64,000 nucleotides of DNA from Vitellaria paradoxa (taxonomy: Eukaryota; Streptophyta; Magnoliopsida; Ericales; Sapotaceae). Location of the stretch: NCBI GenBank assembly GCA_019916065.1, contig CM034233.1, positions 39,720,862 through 39,784,861 of the forward strand, read 5' to 3'. Positions 21,582-31,500 of the stretch are shown in pieces. Every line of letters begins with the position of its first letter. The stretch's first letter is position 1. A program made the translations under genes and the position numbers. The notes beneath the pieces were generated by a model. That model made no database searches and was not told the DNA's origin. It saw only the letters and a list, made by a program, of their open reading frames with translations.

Positions 21582-23390
21582 CTACTTGAACTTCGAAGAC
21601 TTGCTAAGAGTTTGTGCCCTTTCATTCTCAAACTCTGGGTGGGTTGTTGGGTTAGGTATATCTATTTCACATGCCGCTATCTCCTCATGTTCTTCATGGT
21701 GCGATACCATCATCACATTACGCTGCCTGTCTTGATGGCAAGGGAGTGGGTTTTTTAACACATCCCGCGGGGTCACCTCCAACCCCTTCTCTCGAACCAT
21801 CTTGTGAAGGAGAATTCGAAAGGCCCAGCATTCCTTGGTTGGATGCCTCATCGTCCGGTGGTACCAATAGAAACCTAGTTGTTCTTCTTCTTGCCTTGTG
21901 GGAGGATTCTTTGGTGCGGGTAGGGTAAGGGCACCATCCACGACCCATGCATTCAAAAGAGCCCTGAGATCTGAGATAGAGAGGTGAGCTGGGAACGGAG
22001 GTGGTGGTATGTCGTTTGTGCAAGGCTTCTTGTTACTGTCTTCCTTCTTTCTGTATGATAGTTGTGCTACAGAGGCTGCTACTTCGAATACATTGTGATT
22101 ACGACGAGGTGGGTGTCGCCAATCCCTCGAAGTCAGTCAATCCCTTCGGGAGAAAAGAGTAGTAGGGGAGGGAAGTTGACGCGCGGACCCTCTCAGAATT
22201 TCACTTAGATTTCTAGCAGCTATACACAAGCTCGAGAAATCTTGAAAGTGATGATTCACTAAATGAACTTTATACTGACCATGCATTCCTTCAATGCATA
22301 TCTTCACAAGTTTGTCTTCCGAGAGTGGGTCTTGGACATCAACCGCCTTTTCGTGGAATCATTTGACATAAGTGAGAAGGTCTTCCCCATACCTTTGCGA
22401 TTCCCGGATTAGATGAAGGGTAGTGAGCCGTTCTTCCACGTAAAAGAATTTTGCATGGAATTTCTTCACAAGATCTTCCCAGGAGAATATCGATCTCGCA
22501 GGGAGGTTGGCATACCATGTATACGCTTTATCAGTGAGAGACTTAGAGAATTCTTAGAGACAAAGCACCTTGTCCGAGCCACAAACTCCCAAAGTATTGA
22601 TGAACCGCACGACATGTTCATGTGCGTCTCCCCTTTTGCTGTCAAATCTCACAAACTTGGGCACAACGTAACCCTGGGGGTAAGGAAGCTTAGCTATCTC
22701 AACAGGATAGGGTGGTCGAAGGTCAAAATCAAGTGAGGGAGTGTTAGAGCTTTCTTGATGAACAAGGTATCGAACATGGGATTTCAACTATTCTAGGGTG
22801 AAAGTGGGCATGGGATTAGGCGCGAGAGACGACACGCCTGTTGGTAAGGGAAGGCTTAAATTGGGGACGGTTGGTTGAGGTATAGCAAAAGCGGGAGCAT
22901 GGGTTACAAAGGTTTCATTGTGGGATGAAGTAAATCCCCCTGCAGGTGGCAGGATTACGTCACCCGTTGGGGTCGTAGCATGGACCGCCGAGGTTGGATT
23001 AACTATTGGCCAACCACTGACAGGAATTTGAACTGGAGGTTGTTCGCTAAGGCCGTTGCTGTTGTCTGATGTAGGGTTGCTTCCTGAATTGACTTGAGCT
23101 GGAGGCACAACTAACGGCGCTGCCGTCAAAGGTTTTGGCAAGGGGGACATTTACCCCCTTTGCAAATTTAGGATAGCTTGCATCATGGCTTGTTGGGTGA
23201 GTTGAGCTTCCGCTTGTGATTGCTAGCACAGTAATACTTGTTTCGTGATAGTTCGGAGCTTGTCCGCCAGAGCAGCTAACGTTAGTTGTTGCACTACAAC
23301 CTGTTATTCTTCTCCGTCCCCGGAGCTAACCTCGACGCCGTCAAGAGCGTTGGTGCTAGTTGTACCAGTGGTCTTTTTGTGGGGCGCCAT
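21582..23390 (-). pseudogene. Tat gag
   Basis: It starts at ATG 23390 (MAPHKKTTGTTSTNA), only 37 bp inside the 5' LTR. The same frame continues into the protease, interrupted by stops at about 23312, 23224, 22788, 22554, 22358 and 22134. The retrotransposon gag domain is seen as VPKFVRFDSKRGDAHEHVV and SKSLTDKAYTWYANLP. A degenerate knuckle WYHRTMRHPTKECWAFR (about 21860) has lost its first Cys. A proline-rich region lies around 22800-23150. Confidence 0.8.
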
Positions 23391-23427
23391 TAGCAATGTT
23401 CAGCACTAGTTCCCCAGTGGAGTATAA

Positions 23428-24130
23428 TGTGGATGATCGGAATATGAATGGACGTCCTGATCGACTGGGAATAGTGCTATACGTCGTCAATGGCGGAGAT
23501 TCACTAAAGATGGACGAGGTGAGAGTAAGGGCAGCTTGGAGTGACAGAGAGAGAGAGAGGGTGATCGCTAGTTTTGGGTTTAATAGAGGGTCAGGGAATT
23601 AGGTTCTCTTTTGGAGTGTTATGGATGGGTATATTTATAGAGAGCGAGTCAAGACAAATGACTGGCCTATACGCGCCAAGGACAATGGTCCTTTGGCCAT
23701 TTGGCTTATTCTGCAAATCTGGTACGTTAGCAGGTAAGGGTACTCCAACCAAGTGGTGGTAACACTCTTGCTTGGTTGGCGGGGCGGAGGTCATGGTCAT
23801 ATAGGTACGGGGCGGTTATAATGCAGAGGATAGGTTTTGTCATGTAGTGATTCTCTCTCTTGGGCTGGTCGACGATAAATCGACGGATCGCCCAACTCTA
23901 GCTACCAAGCTGCTCATCCCCGATGATCCCGTGGGTGAGTGTGTGCTAATGAACCCTTTACAGGTGACTCTTAGACCTCGCTCCTGGCCTTTGGATTAAG
24001 TGTCTGGAGTCTGGAATACCCCAGACCTCAACTACCCCAATGAAGGTGGTGTGACTGGTGTAAGTGGTACCATGGGTACCATGGGTGGGTGGCGCCATCT
24101 TACCTGGTGAAGGGTGACTAGACACCTACA
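23428..24130 (-). repeat. Tat 5' LTR
   Basis: On the element strand it starts TGTAGGTGTC and ends CCGATCATCCACA. It is the partner of 13634-14330. It has a 10-bp local duplication (GGTACCATGG repeated near 24070) absent from the other LTR. The 37 bases between it and gag contain no tRNA-iMet-type site, so the primer tRNA is not identified. Confidence 0.92.
23633..23640 (-). promoter_or_regulatory. Tat 5' LTR TATA box
   Basis: The element strand reads CTATAAATATACCC here. The same sequence is at 13843-13850 in the 3' LTR. Both lie inside the nearly identical central block of the LTRs. Confidence 0.6.
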
Positions 24131-24285
24131 CTCACTTATGTTCCTCTCTTAAAGTGTTCTAGTTATCTAGTTCACTTATCTTTGGTGTTCTTAACTTCCT
24201 AGCAAGGGTTAGGCTAACTTAACACTTCAACAAGGGGTTAAAATGTGTCGCACAAGTTGAAGCATAAAATTCTAACCTCGTGACA

Positions 24286-25315
24286 TGTTGAATGCAAACA
24301 TCATCATCCTTTTAGATGTTGCACGTACAATGATGATGAATATGCATGTCCCTAGGCAGTTTTGGGCGATGTTATTCTCATTGCATCCAAGCTTATTAAT
24401 CACATGCCTTCTGCTATTTTGAACAAAAGGTCTCCTTTTTCCATTCTTTCCATTCTTTATCCCCAATTTTCTATTTTTTTCCCTTACTCCTTGTACCTTG
24501 GGTTATTTCACTTTTGTTCATATCCTTGATTCAAGTCTAGATAAATTCTCCCCTTGGGCACAAAAGTGTCTTTCTTAGGTATTTTTGGACTCGAAAAGAT
24601 TGTCGCTATTACCACCCTCCTTCTCGTTGATACTTTGTTAGTGCTAATGTTACCTTTTTTTTAGTCCAATCCATTCTTTTCCTCCCAAAGTCAACAATTG
24701 TCCACTAATATTCTCTCCTTGCGAGGGGGAGCTCACCCTTTCTTCCCAAGAGGGGGGTCTTCCCAAGGTCTCCTTAACATCACCTGTTCTTTCAAAGCTT
24801 ATACAACTGTACGTCTATTAGGAGTCTCAAAATATGCAAGTTGTCCCTTATAGCCCCAATCCACCATCACTTGAGTTTAAGGCTCTTACTAGTTTGTCTT
24901 CCCCTTAAACAGCCACTGTTGGCTCAGCTCCTGAGACTTGTATCAGTTATTCTTCCTTTGAGGTACCTAATGTCAGTACTCTTTACTAAGCAACATACTA
25001 CTAGAGTTCGTTCCTCTAACGATATTCTAATTGCTTTTCAATGAGGTGAACGCATTTGTAGTCGACGTCCTATTGCCCATTTTATATTGTCAACGTATGT
25101 TACCTAGTCTTTAATCATTTGTTTATAGTAATCATTTGTTTCAATTTTAGCAAGCCTTACTATCTCCCAACCGAAAAGTTATTATGTATGAGGAAATGAG
25201 TGAACTTTACCAGAATTAGACACCGGAACTCACTTCTATTTCTCCCATAAAGACGACGGTTGTCATTGGGTATATACAGTGAAATATTCCCCTGATAATT
25301 CAGTTGAGTGTCTCA
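24286..25315 (+). pseudogene. Copia-H integrase C-terminus to early RT
   Basis: Copia motifs resume immediately after LTR-S: LLDVARTMMMNMHVPRQFW, then FVHILDSSLDKFSPWAQKC, RYYHPPSR and YFVSANVTF, then a region ending RRPIAHFIL (25045-25090). RT begins near 25150 (VIMYEEMSELYQN) and breaks off near 25314, before any catalytic motif. Several frames are used and stops are frequent. Confidence 0.7.
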
Positions 25316-25484
25316 TAATGTGTTTATATATAAATTCACATGCAACAAACCTTCCTCAACCTCTGTGCTAAGAGGTTTGGAAAAAGAAGCCAAATACTAG
25401 GAAACGACCCAAATCTAACAGGCAACTATATTTAAATCCCAAGTCACACGATAGGAAATTATTTCAAATAGATAATAGACTTAC
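25316..25484 (-). other. sequence between Copia-H and exon 6, part of intron 6
   Basis: This follows the donor GTAAGTC of exon 6. No exon encoding the expected Cys-Pro-x-Cys end of the RING finger is readable here. It contains no clear element end, so Copia-H joins host sequence without an LTR. Confidence 0.5.
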
Positions 25485-25593
25485 CTTATTTATTCGTAGC
25501 CAATTGTTTATGCATTCAGAATGATATGAATGCTTGCAAGAAAGTACAGTCAAGGTTTCACCATCCTCATATTCCAACCGGCAAATAACACAC
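25485..25593 (-). CDS. BBR: BBR exon 6, RING-H2 finger (first six ligands)
   Basis: 109 nt. It encodes [27 protein letters not shown] and INNWLRINK. Cys-x2-Cys, Cys-x-His and His-x2-Cys are all in place. Donor AAG/GTAAGT leaves phase 0 for the missing last exon. Confidence 0.9.
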
Positions 25594-28500
25594 CTATGAC
25601 ATGAAGACAAAATGTTATTAATGCAACCCTTGAAAAATCAAACAAACAAGTGTACTCACGAATCGTTGCTTCCATCCTGAGTGCTTTGCATCTTATAATT
25701 CACTGAAGGTAAAGAGGCAATTTTATCAGCAGAAAGCCCTCTGCTCTCAGTCCCAACTACTTCACCCAACGCAATAAGTTCCTAAAATGATAAACCGAAC
25801 TCCAAAAGTAAATCATAAATATGCTTCAATTAAAAGCATCAGACTCCATAAACAAATTTGCACCTCATAGGATAGCTCATCAGGATCTACCTCCTCCCAT
25901 GTATCCTGCAAAAACTTAAATGGAAAAATGCTTACATTCCCCAAAGTTTACCAGACAAAATTTACAGCAGCAAACTAAAAATCCTACTGTATTGCCCAAT
26001 AAACCAAACCAAACCAAGTCTTTTCCCACTAGGTGGGGTCGGCTAACTGTATTGCCGAATAAATAAATAAATAAATAAAATGGATAAAAAGAAAAGAACA
26101 GAGAAAAGGAGAGAAAGCACAACAGGATATGCACAAGACTACAGAGATCATAGTCCAGGATATTTAGTTAGAAAGGAAATGGTAACATTTCAAAAAGATT
26201 TCCAAATATTTCAAAAAAGGGCACAAAACTATGAAAATTCATAGAAACAATTTAGAAGTATAAATTAAAACCCATCTACATATATAAAAATCTAATAATA
26301 ATTAAACTGTTCAGTCACCAATTGTCCCAAAAATTTTAAGCAGTTAAATAATGGGCTCAACAATGCATAACAAACTAACTTAACACACCCCTCACATGCA
26401 ACTTCATCTTGCACGTGGAGTAGAGAGAGAAATGAATTAAACAAAATAATGCACCAACTAAAACAGAAAACAGTACACAACGACAAACAGAAGAACAAAT
26501 ATGATAACAAGATTTGAATCTTGGAGCTACTGGAACTAAAGCTTTAATACAATGTTAAGTCATTAGTTGTCCAAAAAACTTAAGGTGTCAAGAAATGAAC
26601 CTACAATGTACATCAAGCTAACTTAACGTAAACCATATATTATTTTGGTATATCATGCTATATATTAGTGTGTGACTATGTTTTGATGGAAATATCATAA
26701 TAAATTTTTGACTAGAGTTTGCTTTTGGCCTTGTAGAAATTAGAAACTTAATTTCTTTGAAAAGGAACAATATTTTATTCCTCAACCATGCTAGATATAA
26801 AACATTAAACAATCTTAAATATAGCACAATTCAGTCAAAAACTTTTGTTGGCAAGAAAAATATATGACTATAAAGTAAAGAAACCAAAGAGCGATTAGCT
26901 ACTAAACCCAAAAGCATTCTACAATATGGCATTTTGAGAGGAGTAAATAAATAAACAACAGAATTGCAACTCTCAAGTAATATCAGAGGCCAAGAAACAA
27001 CAATTAGAATATCATGTACAAAAAGCACAATCAAAGTGTAAAAAATGACTCGGCTCAACTATAATGTACAAAATATTAGAAGTTGAATTGGAATAAGTGA
27101 TGAAGCTTAATTGCATTAACTACAAAGTGCACAACACATAATGTCCCGTCATCACCTTTTCTATTTTGTTCATTTTCCCAAGTGTGGTAACTGGTAAGCC
27201 ATCTCAGTATTGGAGGCCATAAGAGTTTTTCTTAGTGTAAGAAATGAGAATAGAGTGTCTTAAATTGAAATCTTTTTTCTTTGGGAGTTAGAAAATGAAT
27301 GCCTATGACTCCAATCCAAAAAACTATGTGCAATGTCAAAAAAATAAGTAAAAAATAAATTAGTAGATAACATATTTAATAATTTGATATTATTTCCTTA
27401 AATTTATTTTCATTAAATTTTAAGAACGGAAAAATAATCCTAAATGGTTTCTATTGGGAAATATATGTTAATATATGTATTCCTAAATTAGAAGATAGCA
27501 CATTTATCAAAATCCCTTTAATTGAGGGATTTGATATAGGATAGTTATTTCTTTTTCCTTTTCGGTTTAGGGTATCTTGTGTATATAGAGGTAATGCTGT
27601 AACCCTTTTCAGATATGGGAAACAATTCTTCATTCTTTAATTTTTCACATGGTATTAGAGCTTTAGGCTCTCTGGGCAAATTTTCTACTTGGTTGTTTGG
27701 CCTTCCTTGCCAAACATAATTTTCTTTTCAACTTTAATTGCTAATCAGAAAATTTTTTCACTTGCTTGTTTGGCCTTCATTGTCGAACATAGTCGATCAT
27801 CGATCTTTATTTTTCAGCCTTAATTGCTGTCTGGTTCAAAACATATGGAAGTCTCACCGTCAACAAAAAGTCACCGCCGACAGTCCAAAAAGTGATCATA
27901 GTTGATCATCGCTACATAAGGCTCAGAAACCCTAGCGCTTGAGTTCATCGTCGATCACGCAGTAGGTTTTCTCCATCGTTGTCAATCTATGTGATCGTCC
28001 TTGATAGTTCAATCGATCGGCAACAGTTGATTCTTGTCGGTGTCTCCAGTTGTCGCCAACACTCTCAACTGAAGAACTTTGTCAATCGCAGTTGTCTCTG
28101 CGTTAACGAAGCAACATCATCGTTCATAGTCGTCATTCACAGTCGTCGGCATCCCCAGCCCAATCGCGATCATTATCGGTTTCTAGTCCAATCATGATCA
28201 TCCCTTGTCACAATCATTGTGAGCACCGATTATCGTTGGCCTCCTTGCGACGATCACATCACATTATCGACCTTTCCTTGTCAGCTTCACAACACTTGGC
28301 TTGGCTTCTCGCCACCAGCCACCCACTATTACAATCGTCACCTTCTGACGACCTTCAATGAAGTTTCGGTGACTGGTCGGTGATCCCTTGACGAACTTTG
28401 GTGCCATTTTGTTATTCTCTCTTCATGCCTAAAACAAACGAGAGGTTGCAGGACTTACTAGTAACTCTTAAAAACCTTAAACTCACAAGTCCCTGTTCAT

Positions 28501-31500
28501 TGGCACATTCAGGTAAATTTTCTCTTTCACAGGGTTTAAATTCTTCAGATAGCACTTTTGCAAATTCTTGAATTATTGATTCAAGAGCAACAGATCATAT
28601 GACATATTCTTCCCATAAATTTAGTACGTATGTTCCTTGTCTTAGCAATAGAAAAATAGCTACCATAGATAGTTCTTTAACCACACTACAGCAGGTATTG
28701 GAGACGTTAAGATTAGTCCCTCATTTATTCTTAGGAACGTACTCCATATTCCAAAACTATCCACCAACCTTGTGTCTATAAATAAACTCTCTCATGACTT
28801 AGACTACAAAGTAACCCTTTTTTTTCCACTCATTGTGTATTTCAGGACCAAGGTTTGGGGATGATTATTGGACGTGCTAAGGGAAAGGATGGATTGCACT
28901 ACCTTGAAGTACCTGAAAACCTAAATGTTAGCAAGGGTCAATCACCTCTTTCATTACTTTCCGAGCATTCTCATGCCAATAAAGATAAAATATGGTTTCA
29001 CCATCGAAGACTTGGACACCCTTCCTTCAGAGTCCTTAAAATCATGTTTCCTTCTTTATTCAAAGGGCTAGAAAGTGAGATCTTTCATTGTGATGTCTGT
29101 GAACTGGCAAAACACAGACGTGTTACCTTTCTAAATAGTAACACAAAAAGCTCCATTCCTTTTGCATTGATCCATAGTGACATATGTCCATCCCCTATTC
29201 CAAATATTTTAGGGGCTAGATGGCTTGTTTCTTTTATTGATGATTGTACTGGATGACTGGTGGAGACACTAAAGAGTTTCCTATCACGATTGGTCTACAC
29301 CAAGGCTCAGCGTTAAACCCGTACTTGTTTGCTCTAGTTATGGATGAGATTACAAGACATATTCAGAATGAGGTGCCGTGATGTATGCTATTTGCAGATG
29401 ATATTATTTTAGTAGATGAGACGAAAGAAGGAGTGAATGCTAAGCTAGAATTGTGGCAGAAAACGTTAGAGACAAAAGGGTTTAGACTAAGTCGATGCAA
29501 AACGGAATATATGAAATGCAAGTTTAGTCAAAGTAAAGTAACTGGTAGCGTAAAAATAAGTTTAGGCACACAATAGATTGTAGAGAAAGAAAACTTTAGG
29601 TACCTGGGATCTACGGTGCAATAAGATGGAGAGATTGATATTGATGTAAGTTACAGGATTCAGGTCAGGTGGGCCAAATGGAGGAGTGCTTCGGGGGTCT
29701 TGTGCGATCGAAAAATCCCCCTAAGGTGAAAGGAAAGTATTATAAGGTGGCAGTAAGACCAGCGTTGCTATATAAATCAGAGTGTTGGGCAATAACGCAT
29801 AATCATGTACAGAAGACAGCAGTTGCGGAGATGAGGATGCTAAGATGGATGTGCGGGATTACAAGAAGAGATAGGATTAAAAATGAGGAGATTAGAGACA
29901 AAGTAGAAATATCACCGATTGAAGATAAAATGACAGAAAATCGATTAAGATGGTTCGGCCATGTTAGGAGGCGTCCAACGGAGGCACCTGTTAGAAGGTA
30001 TGAAAGTATGGAGATTACCAGGAGTAGGAGAGGAAGAGGAAGACCCAAGAGATGTTGAAAAGAAACTATTAGCATGACCTTGCCTACCTGGATTAACGGA
30101 GAACATGGCCCTAAACAGATTTGATTGGCATCGTCAAATCCATATAGCCGACCCCACCTAATGGGAAAAGGCTTAGTTTGGTTTGGTTTGGTTTGGTTTG
30201 TACTGGAGTCACCAAGCTTTTCTTGCTGAAATCTAAGTCTAATGTAAGTAGCATCTTTCCAAATTTTCATAACATGATCAAAACTCAATTTAGGGTTCAA
30301 ATCAAAAGGTTTAGGTCAGACAATGCCAGGGATTATTTCAACCAAATTTTGTCACCATATTTCTTAAGGGAAGGGATTATTCATGAATCCTCGTGTTAAT
30401 ACCCCACAACAGAATGGAGTAACAGAAAGGAAAAATAGTCATTTACTTGCCATAACTCTAGCATTTCTATTTCAAAACAATGTGCCAAAACATTATTGAA
30501 GGGAAGCCGTACTCACAGCTACATATCTTATAAATAGATTACCATCAAGAGTTTTGGAATTCAAAAGTCTTATGAATACACTCTCTCAGTTTTATCTTGA
30601 TTGTCACACCACAAATCATCTTGTACCTAAAATATTTGGCTGTGTGTCGTTTGTTCATATCCACTGTCAAAATAGAGGGAAACTAGACCCCATAGTAGTA
30701 AAGTGGGTTTTCATGAGGTATTCTTTAACAAAAAGGGGGTATAAGTGTTATCATCCTCCTACCAAAAAAACCTTTATCTCTACAAATGTCACCTTTGTTG
30801 AACACGAGTCTTACTTTCCTATACCTTATCTTTAGGGGGAGACAATATTTCTGGAAGATAAAGATAAGAGATTTTTACCTGCTTGATTTACCTCTATCTT
30901 CTCAGAAATGATTCGAGTCCGTATCTTCTCAAAACCGCCTCCTAATCGAGATTAGCCTCAATCTCAACCCATAATTTCACCAACCAATATCTCTGAACCT
31001 ATGACTAAAGGTGACGACACTGTTGATAACCCATGACTGTCTCAACTATATTCAAGGCAAAAGAATCCAATTTCTGAACCAATGCAAGTCTAAGAATCAG
31101 ACTCTAACTCTAGAAATGAGGTAACAATTTCTACTCCTTTACCAGCTAAACCTATATCTGATATTGATTTACCTACTGCTATCAAGAAATGAACTAAGGA
31201 ATGTACTAAAAATCCATTATATCCACTCTCACATTTTGTGTCTTTTGAAAAATGTTCATCATCTCATAGGAGTTTTCTCATGAGCTTAAACACTATGTCT
31301 ATTCTCACCACACTGTCTAAGGCTTTTGCCAGTGAATACTGGAGAAATGCCATGAATGTTGAAATGCAGGCTTCGGAGAAGAACCAAACTTGGGAAGTGG
31401 TAGACTTACGTGAAGGAAAAAGACTAGCGGGATGCAAATGGGTTTTTACAGTAAAGTATAATGCAAATGGCACACTTGAGAGGTATAAAGGAAGACTAGT

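Larger units (their letters stand above)
13634..24130 (-). mobile_element. Tat-lineage Ty3/Gypsy retrotransposon
   Basis: This is a 10.5-kb element on the minus strand with LTRs of 697 bp (13634-14330) and 703 bp (23428-24130), flanked by a perfect 5-bp TSD CTCAC (13629-13633, 24131-24135). Order on its strand: LTR, short 37-bp leader, gag, protease, RT, RNase H, second RNase H domain, integrase without chromodomain, a 99-bp tandem repeat, an antisense ORF, LTR. The second (archaeal-like) RNase H and the antisense ORF before the 3' LTR are known from the Tat lineage (Retand and Grande have comparable ORFs). All protein domains carry stops. It is inserted in solo LTR-S. Confidence 0.9.
13120..24285 (+). 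mobile_element. LTR-S: solo LTR split by the Tat element
   Basis: The two outer pieces 13120-13633 and 24136-24285 form one roughly 664-bp LTR. It starts TGTCACG and ends CGTGACA, a 7-bp terminal inverted repeat. No internal retrotransposon sequence belongs to it, so it is most likely a solo LTR. It lies in the Copia-H integrase, whose motifs resume at 24286. A TGTTG flank exists on both sides (13113-13117, 24286-24290), but two extra bases separate the left copy from the LTR, so the TSD is not clean. It has a TATA box and a heat-shock-element-like motif. Confidence 0.65.
11388..25315 (+). mobile_element. Copia-H: degenerate host Copia in three pieces
   Basis: Fragments of one Copia pol run left to right at 11395-11840 (protease and pre-integrase), 12614-13119 (pre-integrase and integrase core) and 24286-25315 (integrase C-terminus to early RT). 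The protein motifs resemble those of Copia-A, so it belongs to a related family. It lacks recognisable LTRs in the window. The left part should lie left of LINE-1 outside the window, and the right end is truncated inside RT. The order of nested insertions makes it the oldest element of the left cluster. Confidence 0.75.

Noticed and set aside
25340..25410. Candidate last BBR exon with Ser-Thr-Glu-Val near 25358-25369
   Set aside because: An AG acceptor and in-frame reading exist, but the required Cys-x2-Cys is missing, so it would not complete the RING.
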